64,000 nt of DNA from Rhodomicrobium sp. R_RK_3 (GTDB taxonomy: Bacteria; Pseudomonadota; Alphaproteobacteria; Rhizobiales; Rhodomicrobiaceae), in the NCBI RefSeq assembly GCF_002198715.1, contig NZ_MWLK01000037.1, positions 32,001 through 96,000 of the forward strand, written 5' to 3'. Each line of letters begins with the position of its first letter. The stretch's first letter is position 1. The position numbers and the translations under genes are program-made. Positions 24,336 to 33,771 of this stretch are shown here, in pieces. Under the pieces are notes generated by a model. It had not been told where the DNA came from, ran no database searches, and worked only from the letters and a program-made list of their open reading frames with translations.

Positions 24336-25754
24336 CTAGCGCCCGCCCTCGGCGGCGCTGGCCAGGCGGCGCAGCGACAGGGTCGCCTTCAGGCCGGGCT
24401 CGTTGTCGGACAGGGTCAGCGTACCGCCATGCAGGCGCGCGACCGCCGCCGCCAAGCTCAGGCCCAGGCCGCTCCCCGGCAGCGACCGGCTCGCCTCCAG
24501 CCGGACGAAGCGGCGGAACACCCGCTCCCGGTCTTCCGGCGGGACCCCGGGGCCACGATCGCCGATCACAATATCAGCACGCTCCGGCTGCCGGTCCAGG
24601 CTGACCGAAATCGTTTTCGCATTGGCGCCCGGGCTGCCATCGCCCGGCGTGCCGTACTTAATCGCATTGTCCAGAATGTTGGCCACCGCCTGCGCGATCA
24701 ACTCGCGCTTGCCCTCGACGATGGTCTCTGCCGCAGGCGTCAAATCCAGCACCATGCCGCGCTCCTCGGCCAGCGGCTCGTACAACTCGCAGACATCGGT
24801 GACGACGGCGGCGAGGTCGAAGCGCTCGAGATTGGGATGCGCCGCCCCCGATTCCAGCCGCGCGATGCTCAGCAGGGCGTCGAAGGTCTTGATCAGCTCG
24901 TCGGCGTCCTCGATGGTCGCCTGCAGCGCGTCGCGATAGGTCTGCGGATCGGCGGGCTCGCGCAAGGCGGTCTCGACCCGGTTGCGCAACCGGCTGAGCG
25001 GCGTCTTCAGATCGTGCGCGATATTGTCGGAGACTTCCTTGAAGCCGGCGATCAATTCCTCGATGCGCTTCAGCATCTCGTTGAGGCTGACGGCCAGCCG
25101 GTCGAACTCGTCGTCGCTGCCGCTGACGGGGACGCGGCGGGAGAGGTCCCCGGCCATGATGTTGCGGGTGGTCTCGGTCATGCTCTCCACCCGCCGCAGC
25201 AGGCTGCGCCCGACCAAGAGCCCGCCGCCCAGGCCGACGATGGCCATGCCGGCGAGCGTCCAGAGAAACACCGAGCGGACCAGTTCGCCAAATTGCCTGC
25301 GGTCCTCGATGTCGCGTCCGACCACCAGCCGGTAGCCATTGGCGAGGCGAAAGATCACCGCGAAAGCATAGCGTTCCTCGACGCGGTTATCCAAGGCGCG
25401 GCGGTAGATGAAGGCGACGCGGCCGGTCGAATTCCACAGCTCCTCGCTCACGGCCTTCAGATTGCCGCCGAGATGCCGGCCCTCGGCGTCGGCGAGCAGA
25501 TAGAGGCTGTTGCCGGGGGTTTCGCTGCGGTCGACCACCGCGCGCTTCAGCGTCTCGATGCCGCCTTGCCTATATTGCTGGTCGAGGCTGCCGATCTCAG
25601 CCTGGATAGCGCTCTCGATCTGGGCGCCGAGAAGGGCGTTGGTCTGCCAGTAAATATAGAAGACAGCGCCGGCGGCGGCCGCGGCGAACAAGCCGAAATA
25701 GATCAGCGAGTAGCGGAACGCCGTGGTCCGCAATAATTTAATCAGCCCCGTCAC
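24336..25754 (-). CDS. HAMP-domain sensor histidine kinase
   Basis: A 472-residue inner-membrane kinase. TM1 is about 14-36, a periplasmic loop of ~125 residues follows, TM2 is about 160-183, then a HAMP domain (about 184-236). The HisKA domain has the phospho-acceptor His 247 in DNIAHDLKTPLSRLR, and the HATPase domain shows NILDNAIKYG, DRGPGVP and GSGLGLS. It overlaps the response regulator stop by 17 nt. The signal is unknown; a co-directional degP gene upstream suggests envelope stress. Confidence 0.93.
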   Translation of the reverse strand: MTGLIKLLRTTAFRYSLIYFGLFAAAAAGAVFYIYWQTNALLGAQIESAIQAEIGSLDQQYRQGGIETLKRAVVDRSETPGNSLYLLADAEGRHLGGNLKAVSEELWNSTGRVAFIYRRALDNRVEERYAFAVIFRLANGYRLVVGRDIEDRRQFGELVRSVFLWTLAGMAIVGLGGGLLVGRSLLRRVESMTETTRNIMAGDLSRRVPVSGSDDEFDRLAVSLNEMLKRIEELIAGFKEVSDNIAHDLKTPLSRLRNRVETALREPADPQTYRDALQATIEDADELIKTFDALLSIARLESGAAHPNLERFDLAAVVTDVCELYEPLAEERGMVLDLTPAAETIVEGKRELIAQAVANILDNAIKYGTPGDGSPGANAKTISVSLDRQPERADIVIGDRGPGVPPEDRERVFRRFVRLEASRSLPGSGLGLSLAAAVARLHGGTLTLSDNEPGLKATLSLRRLASAAEGGR

Positions 25755-26418
25755 GGATCATATATCCGGCCCCCCTCACGGTGTGCAGCAAGGGCCTTTC
25801 ATAGTTCTTGTCGATCTTGGCGCGCAGGCGGGAGATATGCACGTCGATGACATTGGTCTGCGGATCGAAATGATAGTCCCAGACATGCTCCAGCAGCATC
25901 GTCCGGGTGACGACCTGTCCGGCATTCTTCATCAGATATTCGAGCAGCCGGTATTCGCGCGGCTGCAGCAAAATGGCTTCGCCGCCGCGCATCACCTTAT
26001 GGGCGAGCCGGTCGAGCACGAGGTCGCCGACGACATATTTGGGGCTGGCCTCCTCCGGCGACGAGCGCCGGGCGAGTGCCTCGATGCGGGCGAGCAGCTC
26101 GGAGAAAGCGTAGGGTTTGGTCAGATAATCATCACCGCCGGCGCGCAGACCTGCGACCCGGTCATCAACGGCGCCAAGCGCGCTGAGGATAAGGACGGGT
26201 GTGCGGTTGCCGTCGCGGCGCAGGGTTTCGACGATGGAGAGGCCGTCGCGGCGCGGCAGCATGCGGTCGAGCACCAGCACGTCGAACTGGTCGGTCTGGG
26301 CGCGTTCGAGCCCGGTTTCGCCGTCGGTCGCGAGTTCGGACGTATGACCGCTCTCGCGGAGCGCGTTCGCGAGATAGGAGGCGGCCTTGACGTCGTCTTC
26401 AACCACAAGAACGCGCAT
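25738..26418 (-). CDS. OmpR/PhoB-family response regulator
   Basis: A 226-residue regulator. The receiver domain has the acidic pair in VVEDD (residues 6-9), phospho-acceptor Asp 51 in VLDRMLPRRDG, and the conserved lysine in YLTKPYAF. The C-terminal winged helix covers about 128-224, with LLQPREYRLLEYLMKN and VWDYHFDPQTNVIDVHISRLRAK-type recognition region. ATG 26418 starts the receiver domain; the upstream in-frame extension to 26526 has no domain. It is translated just ahead of its kinase and lies 169 bp after degP, in the same direction. Confidence 0.94.
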   Translation of the reverse strand: MRVLVVEDDVKAASYLANALRESGHTSELATDGETGLERAQTDQFDVLVLDRMLPRRDGLSIVETLRRDGNRTPVLILSALGAVDDRVAGLRAGGDDYLTKPYAFSELLARIEALARRSSPEEASPKYVVGDLVLDRLAHKVMRGGEAILLQPREYRLLEYLMKNAGQVVTRTMLLEHVWDYHFDPQTNVIDVHISRLRAKIDKNYERPLLHTVRGAGYMIRDGAD

Positions 26419-26532
26419 TGCGCGTCTCCACGAATTATCCGGTGCGGGGAAAAATTCCGCGCGATCGCGTCGCAGTCTAATCAGGCTTTGGTTGGATAAC
26501 CAATAAGAGCTTGCGTTTCTGGGCATGCATAA

Positions 26533-26572
26533 GCGGCGGCGTGACCCGGATTGTCAGGAGCCACGCCGCCGC
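26533..26572 (-). terminator. Stem-loop downstream of degP
   Basis: Perfect 11-bp arms GCGGCGGCGTG and CACGCCGCCGC with an 18-nt loop, starting 16 bp past the degP stop on the minus strand. There is no T tract; it may attenuate rather than fully stop read-through into the response regulator. Confidence 0.5.
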
Positions 26573-26587
26573 CACCACGTCGTCGAA

Positions 26588-28162
26588 CTAATTCTTAGGC
26601 GCGTTCAGCGACAGAGCAATGAAGCGCGACTGGTTGTCCGAGCGGACCTGCATCAGCACGGCCTTGCGCCCCTTGGTCCGCGCATCGCGGATGCCTTCGG
26701 TGACGTCGGCCGGCTTGGTCACCGCCTTGCCGCCAACCTCTAGGATCACGTCGCCGGCCTTGAGGCCCTTGTCGGCCGCTTCCGAGGTCGGATCGACTTC
26801 GGTAACGGCGACGCCGTCTTCGCCGGCGCCTTCGACTTCAGCGGCGGGCGAAATGGTCAGCCCGAGTTCCTTCATCGGCGCGCCGCGGTCCTGATTGGGG
26901 CCGCTGCGCTCTTCGCCGAGCGAAGCGAGCTTGTCCGAGCTCGGGAAGGTGCCCAGCTTGATCGTCAGCGGGGTGTCCTTGCCGTCGCGGACGACGATCA
27001 GATTGGCCTGCGAGTTCGGCTGCAGCTCGGCGACCTTGCGGGCGAGATCGCGCGAATTGTTGACCGCTTCGCCATTGACGCGGGTGACGACGTCGCGAAC
27101 CTTCAACTCGGTCTTGGCGGAGGGGCCGTCATCCATGATCTTGGTGATCAGCGCGCCCTTGGCTTCCTTCATGCCGAGGCTTTCGGCGATGTCGTCGCTG
27201 ACGTCCTGGATGGTGACGCCCAGCCAGCCGCGGCTGACCTTGCCGGAGCTCTTGAGCTGATCGACCACCGACTGCGCGAGCTTCGCCGGAATGGCGAAGG
27301 CGATGCCGACATTGCCGCCGGACGGGCTGTAGATCGCGGTGTTGACGCCGATGACCTTGCCGCTCAGGTCGACCGAGGGGCCGCCGGAATTGCCGCGGTT
27401 CACGGCCGCGTCGATCTGCAGGAAGTCATAAGGTCCAGCGCCGATGCTGCGCCCACCCGCCGAGACGATGCCGGCCGTGACCGTGCCGCCGAGGCCGAAC
27501 GGATTGCCGACCGCCAGCACCCAGTCGCCGACGCGCGGCTCGACCGTCGCGAACTCGAGGTAGTTGGTGAACTTCTTATCGCCTTGAATCTTGAGTAGAG
27601 CGATATCGGTACGCTGGTCGGTGCCGACCACGGTGGCGGTGTATTTCTCGTCGCTCTCGAAGGTCAGCGAGATTTCAGAGGCCTTGTCTACCACATGATG
27701 GTTGGTGACGACGTAGCCATCGGCCGAGATCAGGAAGCCGGAGCCCTGCGCCCGCTCGGGACGGCGCTGCTGCTGCTGATCGTTCGGCATGTTCCGCTTG
27801 AACTGGTCGAAGAAATCATGGAACGGGTGCTCGGGCGGAAGATCCGGGAAGTTGAAGCCGCGCCCACCGCCGCCGCCGCCACCGGGGCCGCCGCTCGGTC
27901 CTTCGGCGACCGTGCCCTTGGTGAAGATGCTGACCACCGCCGGGCGCACTTTCTGCGCCACATCGGCGAAGCTGACCGGAGCGCGGTTCGCCGCGTCCTG
28001 GGCGAAAGCGGGCTGCGTTTGCAAAATGCCCGTTCCTGTCGTACCGAGAAAGGCGAGGCTCAGCGCGCCTGCGCAACCGACCGCGACCAGCGCACGGGCG
28101 CGGGTGGTCTTGGCGAGCCGGCTGTCCGGTCTCACCTGATCATTTTTCTGGGGGATGGACAT
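26588..28162 (-). CDS. degP: DegP/HtrA-family (Do) periplasmic serine endoprotease
   Basis: A 524-residue envelope protease and chaperone. A signal region ends near residue 55 (AFAQ). The trypsin-like domain carries His 156 (TNHHVV), Asp 186 (TDIALL) and Ser 259 (GNSGGP). A Gly-rich LA-loop precedes it (about 86-102). Two PDZ domains follow, at about 290-385 (GWLGVTIQDVS) and 420-515 (LGLTISP, GLKAGDVILEVGG). ATG 28162 has AAAGGTGACGG upstream; a longer in-frame start at 28186 is less likely. The downstream two-component system probably regulates or senses the same envelope stress. Confidence 0.95.
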   Translation of the reverse strand: MSIPQKNDQVRPDSRLAKTTRARALVAVGCAGALSLAFLGTTGTGILQTQPAFAQDAANRAPVSFADVAQKVRPAVVSIFTKGTVAEGPSGGPGGGGGGGRGFNFPDLPPEHPFHDFFDQFKRNMPNDQQQQRRPERAQGSGFLISADGYVVTNHHVVDKASEISLTFESDEKYTATVVGTDQRTDIALLKIQGDKKFTNYLEFATVEPRVGDWVLAVGNPFGLGGTVTAGIVSAGGRSIGAGPYDFLQIDAAVNRGNSGGPSVDLSGKVIGVNTAIYSPSGGNVGIAFAIPAKLAQSVVDQLKSSGKVSRGWLGVTIQDVSDDIAESLGMKEAKGALITKIMDDGPSAKTELKVRDVVTRVNGEAVNNSRDLARKVAELQPNSQANLIVVRDGKDTPLTIKLGTFPSSDKLASLGEERSGPNQDRGAPMKELGLTISPAAEVEGAGEDGVAVTEVDPTSEAADKGLKAGDVILEVGGKAVTKPADVTEGIRDARTKGRKAVLMQVRSDNQSRFIALSLNAPKN

Positions 28163-28319
28163 CCCGTCACCTTTCAATTGTTGCATCTAGAGACGTGGTG
28201 ACGGAGAATATAGACGCCGTGGCGTTACCTGGAACTTTCCGGCAGGTTACAACTTGTTAATGTCGGTTTTGGCACTTGAGAACTAGACAGATTTCATGGC
28301 CGGGGGGACCTGAGCGCGA

Positions 28320-29621
28320 ATGCAAGCGTTTCAGGGGTGGGGCATGCGCGTAATCGTCCTCCTATGTCAGATCGTTGCCTGCGCAGCCACGATGAACGCC
28401 GCCCTCGCCGGGCCGCTAGTGCCCTCCCGCGAGGCCTCGCGGGATGAAGCGGCGCTGGTGCCGGTGGCGATCTTCGGCACCGATGACCGGCGCGACCTGC
28501 CCGATTCGATGAGCCCGCTCGAGGGCAAGATCGGCATGCTCTATGAGCAGTCGACGCAAACGCTGTGCACGGCCTTTTGCGTCGATCGGGACGTCATCGC
28601 CACGGCGGCGCATTGCCTGTTTCAGCCCAAGAACGGCCGGCTGCCCGATCTCAGCGAGGTCACCTTCCGGCTGAGCTACGGCAATATGCAGCTCAATGCC
28701 GGCATCTATGCGCGGCGCACGGCCTTCACCAAGCATTACATCGCCGTCGGCACGACCGCGTTCAACAACGAACCGCCGCTTTCGGCGCCGCGCGACTGGG
28801 CCGTGGTGAAGCTGGAGCGCCCGATCTGCCGCTTCGGGGCCTTGCGAGTCGAGACCAGGCCCGTCCCGGAGCTGATGAAAAGATCCGAAGAAGGCAAGAT
28901 TTTCCAGATCGCCTATCACTGGGATTACAAGCATTGGCAGCTTGCTTATTCCATGCCCTGCCGCATTCAACGTGATTACGAGCAAATTCGCTGGAAATTC
29001 ATCAAGCAGCACTTCATCGACCACGAGCAATTGCTGCTGCATAATTGCGATACGGGCGGCGCATCCTCCGGCTCGCCGATCCTGATGGAGGCGGGTCCGC
29101 CCAATGCGCCGGTCGCCGTGGCGATCAATGTCGGGACCTATACGCGAACCCGAATTCTGCTGAAGAAGGGCGAAGTCGTGAAGCGGCTGGCGCCGGACAT
29201 CATCGCCAACACGGCGGTCAACGGCACCGCCTTCGCGCATGTCATCCCTGAACTCGCCGGCGCGGACATGATCGTCAGCCATGAGGACATGGTGCGCCTG
29301 CAAAGCGAGCTGACCATCCGCGGGCTCTATACCGGCACGCTCGACGGCCAGCTTGGACGCGCGACGCGTTCGGCGATCATCGCCTTCGAAAGCTCGGTCG
29401 GCCAGATGCCGACGGGCCTGCCGACGGTGGCGCTGCTTCACCGCTTCGGCGAGGACCGTATCAAGTCGGCCCACACCTACAGCAACGGCACCGGCGTTGT
29501 GTCTCCGGCTCAGCCGGACCCCACGCCGCCGCCGCAAGTCACGCCGCCGACACCGACGCAGGCGCAAGCCCCCCGCCGCCCGGCGCTGGACCTGAGGCCG
29601 TTCAATCCGTTTAGCCGATAG
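28320..29621 (+). CDS. Secreted trypsin-like serine protease with peptidoglycan-binding domain
   Basis: A 433-residue exported protein. A signal peptide covers about 1-30. The protease domain has His 98 (ATAAHCL), Asp 159 (PRDWAVVKL) and Ser 250 (GGASSGSPI), the S1 triad in canonical order. A PG_binding_1-like repeat occurs at about 309-355 (LQSELTIRGLYTGTLDGQLGRATRSAI-type pattern), which would tether the enzyme to peptidoglycan. A proline-rich tail ends the protein. It is divergent from degP with 157 bp between, so the two proteases could share control. ATG 28344 is an alternative start; the choice does not affect the mature protein. Confidence 0.85.
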   Translation: MQAFQGWGMRVIVLLCQIVACAATMNAALAGPLVPSREASRDEAALVPVAIFGTDDRRDLPDSMSPLEGKIGMLYEQSTQTLCTAFCVDRDVIATAAHCLFQPKNGRLPDLSEVTFRLSYGNMQLNAGIYARRTAFTKHYIAVGTTAFNNEPPLSAPRDWAVVKLERPICRFGALRVETRPVPELMKRSEEGKIFQIAYHWDYKHWQLAYSMPCRIQRDYEQIRWKFIKQHFIDHEQLLLHNCDTGGASSGSPILMEAGPPNAPVAVAINVGTYTRTRILLKKGEVVKRLAPDIIANTAVNGTAFAHVIPELAGADMIVSHEDMVRLQSELTIRGLYTGTLDGQLGRATRSAIIAFESSVGQMPTGLPTVALLHRFGEDRIKSAHTYSNGTGVVSPAQPDPTPPPQVTPPTPTQAQAPRRPALDLRPFNPFSR

Positions 29622-29623
29622 GT

Positions 29624-29653
29624 AAAAAAGACCCCTGGCGTTGCCAGGCGTCT
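29624..29653 (-). terminator. Intrinsic terminator for the DUF1194 gene
   Basis: A stem (29629-29639 with 29643-29653, one mismatch, 3-nt loop) followed on the minus strand by a run of five or more T residues. It lies between two convergent genes, just past the stop of the minus-strand DUF1194 gene. Confidence 0.75.
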
Positions 29654-29666
29654 GGCTGGTCGCCAA

Positions 29667-30434
29667 TCAACGCAGCGAAACCGGCTCCGCCGGGCCAGGG
29701 GCAAATCCCAGCCGCGTCTTCCCTGAAGGCGTGAGGCCGGCGATTTCCAGGATCAGCTTGCGGCGGACGGCGAGCTCGAAACTCTCGCGGTCCTTGGCGG
29801 TGACGACGAAGGCGCCGGGGCCGCCAATGATCTGCTCCTCGAAGGCGCGCTCGAGGTCATAGCCGACCGGGCGGCCGCCGCAATCGGGCTCGCGGCACAG
29901 GATCGGCAGGCCGTTGATGACGATGCCGGCGGCAACCGCCGTATCGCGCGCCTCGCGGATCGAGATGCCGTCCCAGCTATTGGCGCTGTCGCCGGACAGG
30001 TCCATCACCAGCCGGGCGCCGCGAAAGCTGTTACCCTGAATGAGTTCGCGGCCCCTGGCCAGTGCGCTGCCGATGGCGTTGTAGCCGAAGGCCCGTTTCG
30101 GCGCGGCGGCGAGGGCGGCAGCGAACGCCTTGGCGCTCTCCGGACCGTCGATCAGCATCCAGGGCACGACGACGTCCTGATGGCGCGCATCGCCCCATTC
30201 CACATAGGTCACTGCGATGCGCTGCAGCGGACCCTGCCGGATGGCCCGGAGCACGTCGGGGTGGTTGAGCGCTTCGGCATGGCCCTGGCGTTGGAAGGCG
30301 GTTTCGGCGCTATCGATGGAGCCGGAACTGTCGGCGAGGAAGACCAGCTCGATATCCACATCCTCGGCCCCTGCGGGCGTCGCGGCGGCGGCCATGGCGG
30401 ACAGGCAGAGCGACAGCAGAACGCGCAAGAGCAT
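29667..30434 (-). CDS. DUF1194 (von Willebrand factor A-like) secreted protein
   Basis: A 255-residue exported protein. A signal peptide covers about 1-23 (cleavage near AGAEDV). A VWA-like fold follows with a MIDAS-type metal site DSSGS (about residues 35-39), a TYVEWGD strand, and MDLSGDSANSWDG, the second hallmark of DUF1194. The family is widespread in alphaproteobacteria without known function; a metal-dependent adhesion or binding role is inferred from the fold. It stands alone, convergent with the protease gene and divergent from mdh. Confidence 0.87.
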   Translation of the reverse strand: MLLRVLLSLCLSAMAAAATPAGAEDVDIELVFLADSSGSIDSAETAFQRQGHAEALNHPDVLRAIRQGPLQRIAVTYVEWGDARHQDVVVPWMLIDGPESAKAFAAALAAAPKRAFGYNAIGSALARGRELIQGNSFRGARLVMDLSGDSANSWDGISIREARDTAVAAGIVINGLPILCREPDCGGRPVGYDLERAFEEQIIGGPGAFVVTAKDRESFELAVRRKLILEIAGLTPSGKTRLGFAPGPAEPVSLR

Positions 30435-31720
<1,286 letters not shown>

Positions 31721-31731
31721 CAATGACTTAG

Positions 31732-31760
31732 GAGGCGCGGGAGCCAAACTCCCGCGCCTC
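31732..31760 (+). terminator. Strong hairpin between mdh and sucC
   Basis: A perfect 12-bp stem GAGGCGCGGGAG/CTCCCGCGCCTC with loop CCAAA, 11 bp after the mdh stop. No T tract follows, so it may be a partial terminator or an mRNA-stability element setting the ratio of mdh to suc transcripts. Confidence 0.65.
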
Positions 31761-31811
31761 TTGACCATAGAGACGACGCCATATCGAACAGCAAGGCTGG
31801 AGAGCGCGCAG

Positions 31812-33014
31812 ATGAACATCCATGAATATCAGGCCAAGGCGATTTTGCGCGATTATCGCGTGCCGGTATCGCGCGGCGGCGTCGCCTTCACGCCGGATGA
31901 GGCGATGCGCGTCGCGGAATCGCTGCCCGGCCCGGTCTGGGTGGTGAAGGCGCAGATCCATGCCGGCGGACGCGGCAAGGGCAAGTTCAAGGAAGCCGCC
32001 GCCGGCGAGAAGGGCGGCGTGCGTCTGGCCAAGTCGATCGAGGAGGTCGGCAAATTCGCCGCCGAAATGCTCGGCAACACGCTGGTGACCTTGCAGACCG
32101 GCCCCGAAGGCAAGAAGGTCAAGCGGCTCTATATCGAAGACGGCTCGGCCATCAAGCGCGAACTTTATCTGTCGGCGCTGATCGACCGCTCCTCCTCCCG
32201 CCTCGCCATCATCTCCTCGACCGAAGGCGGCATGAACATCGAGGACGTCGCGCATGACACGCCCGAGCGCATCCACACGCTGACCATCGACCCGGCCTCC
32301 GGCTATTCGTCTTTCCATGGCCGCAAGATCGCCTTCGGCCTCGGCCTCAGCGGCGACCAGGTCAAGCAATGCGTGGCGCTGATCGGCAATCTCGTCCGCA
32401 TGTGCACCGAGAAGGACGTCGCGCTGCTGGAGATCAACCCGCTGATCGTCACCGAAAGCGGCGACCTGCTCTGCCTCGACGCTAAGGTGAACTTCGACAG
32501 CAACGCCCTCTTCCGCCATCCCGACATCGTCGCCCTGCGCGATCTGGACGAGGAAGACCCGGCCGAAGTCGAAGCCTCCAAATTCGACCTCTCCTACGTC
32601 AAGCTCGACGGCACCATCGGCTGCCTGGTGAACGGCGCCGGCCTCGCCATGGCGACCATGGACATCATCAAGCTCTATGGCGAGGAGCCGGCCAACTTCC
32701 TCGACGTCGGCGGCGGCGCCTCGAAGGAGAAGGTGACCGAGGCGTTCAAGATCATCCTGTCCGATCCGAACGTGAAGGGCATCCTGGTCAACATTTTCGG
32801 CGGCATCATGCGCTGCGACATCATCGCGGAAGGCGTGATCGCGGCGGCCCGCGAGATGAATCTGGCCGTGCCGCTGGTCGTCCGGCTCGAGGGCACCAAT
32901 GTCGAACTCGGCAAGCAGATCCTGCGCGACTCCGGTCTGGCGGTCATTCCGGCCGACAATCTGGCTGACGCGGCGGACAAGATCGTCAAAGAGGTACGTA
33001 GAATCGCGGCTTGA
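31812..33014 (+). CDS. sucC: Succinyl-CoA ligase (ADP-forming) subunit beta
   Basis: A 400-residue ATP-grasp subunit. It begins [19 protein letters not shown], then shows [14 protein letters not shown] (nucleotide-binding), [10 protein letters not shown] (metal site), and the C-terminal flavodoxin-like domain with [10 protein letters not shown]. Together with SucD it interconverts succinyl-CoA and succinate with ATP synthesis. In nearly all bacteria sucD follows immediately; here a 757-bp insertion containing a toxin-antitoxin pair intervenes. A paralogous ligase lies at 54110-56115. Confidence 0.97.
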   Translation: MNIHEYQAKAILRDYRVPVSRGGVAFTPDEAMRVAESLPGPVWVVKAQIHAGGRGKGKFKEAAAGEKGGVRLAKSIEEVGKFAAEMLGNTLVTLQTGPEGKKVKRLYIEDGSAIKRELYLSALIDRSSSRLAIISSTEGGMNIEDVAHDTPERIHTLTIDPASGYSSFHGRKIAFGLGLSGDQVKQCVALIGNLVRMCTEKDVALLEINPLIVTESGDLLCLDAKVNFDSNALFRHPDIVALRDLDEEDPAEVEASKFDLSYVKLDGTIGCLVNGAGLAMATMDIIKLYGEEPANFLDVGGGASKEKVTEAFKIILSDPNVKGILVNIFGGIMRCDIIAEGVIAAAREMNLAVPLVVRLEGTNVELGKQILRDSGLAVIPADNLADAADKIVKEVRRIAA

Positions 33015-33026
33015 CCGGCTACACAG

Positions 33027-33045
33027 CCACACATAAACTGTGTGG
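33027..33045. promoter_or_regulatory. Candidate autoregulatory operator of the vapBC pair
   Basis: A perfect 7-bp inverted repeat CCACACA and TGTGTGG with spacer TAAAC ends one base before the antitoxin ATG. Ribbon-helix-helix antitoxins usually bind such palindromes at their own promoter. The position overlaps the ribosome-binding zone, and no Shine-Dalgarno sequence is evident there, so binding could block initiation or transcription. Confidence 0.55.
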
Positions 33046-33046
33046 C

Positions 33047-33358
33047 ATGAAAAACATCACTTTGAGCGTGGACGAGCGTGTGCTGGCGTCTGTGCGGCGC
33101 TACGCCTCCGAGCGGAATACGACGGTGAACGGCCTCGTGCGGGACTATCTGACCCGGCTCTCCGACCAGGAGGACCGGGCGGCCAAGGCCCGCAGCCGTC
33201 TGAAGGAACTGGCCGAGGAGGCCACGCTGGACCTTGGAGAATGGAAGTGGAACCGGGAGGAGCTCTATGATCGTGGAATGCTTCCTCGACACGAACATCC
33301 TTCTGTACGCGGCTTCGCGGAACCCGATGGACGCAAGAAAGAAGACGATAGCAAGTGA
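33047..33358 (+). CDS. vapB: Ribbon-helix-helix antitoxin (VapB-like/DUF6364 type)
   Basis: A 103-residue protein. The N-terminal ~45 residues follow the ribbon-helix-helix pattern: a DNA-binding strand KNITLSVDE, helix VLASVRRYASERN, and TTVNGLVRDYLTRL. The C-terminal part is charged and would wrap the toxin. The upstream in-frame ATG at 33011 overlaps sucC and lacks a ribosome site; 33047 is chosen because the RHH strand starts there. The last 30 codons overlap vapC by 92 nt in another frame, much longer than the usual few bases. It lies 32 bp after sucC. Confidence 0.82.
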   Translation: MKNITLSVDERVLASVRRYASERNTTVNGLVRDYLTRLSDQEDRAAKARSRLKELAEEATLDLGEWKWNREELYDRGMLPRHEHPSVRGFAEPDGRKKEDDSK

Positions 33359-33758
33359 GCTGATCCAGGAGACCTTCTTCGGACTCTCGGCTCAGGTCGT
33401 GCAGGAATTCTACACCGTCGCCACGCGCAAGGCGGACTTCAAGATGCCCGGCGAAAAGGCGATGGAATGGCTGGAGAATTTTCAGGAGTTCCCCTGTCAT
33501 CCGATCGATATGGGCCTCGTCAAGAATGCCGCCGTCATGGCCTCGCGCTACGGCCTGTCCTATTGGGACGGCGCGATCCTGGCAGCGGCGAGCGCGCTGG
33601 GCGCGCCGGTGGTCTATAGCGAGGATCTCAATCACGGCCAGACCTATGGCGACGTCAAGGTCTGCAATCCCTTCAAGGATGTGCCGAAATCCGGCTTTCA
33701 CGAGGACGCCGCCGCCGCGCCGGGGGCCGGGTCCGATCAGCGAAACACGAGTTTTTGA
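33267..33758 (+). CDS. vapC: PIN-domain ribonuclease toxin (VapC-like)
   Basis: A 163-residue PIN-domain protein, expected to be a metal-dependent endoribonuclease that inhibits translation when unbound by antitoxin. The acidic active-site residues are Asp 8 (FLDTNILLY), Glu 47 (VVQEFY), Asp 101 (YWDGAIL) and Asp 120 (SEDLNHG). GGGAGGAG (33255-33262) precedes the ATG. The tail after about residue 140 is poorly conserved-looking. The stop lies 13 bp before sucD. The catalytic set appears intact, so the toxin is probably active. Confidence 0.87.
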   Translation: MIVECFLDTNILLYAASRNPMDARKKTIASELIQETFFGLSAQVVQEFYTVATRKADFKMPGEKAMEWLENFQEFPCHPIDMGLVKNAAVMASRYGLSYWDGAILAAASALGAPVVYSEDLNHGQTYGDVKVCNPFKDVPKSGFHEDAAAAPGAGSDQRNTSF

Positions 33759-33771
33759 AAGGCTTTCTTGA

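Noticed and set aside
33011-33046. Longer antitoxin start overlapping the sucC stop
   Set aside because: The extra 12 residues precede the RHH strand, the ATG has no ribosome site, and it would place the operator palindrome inside the gene.
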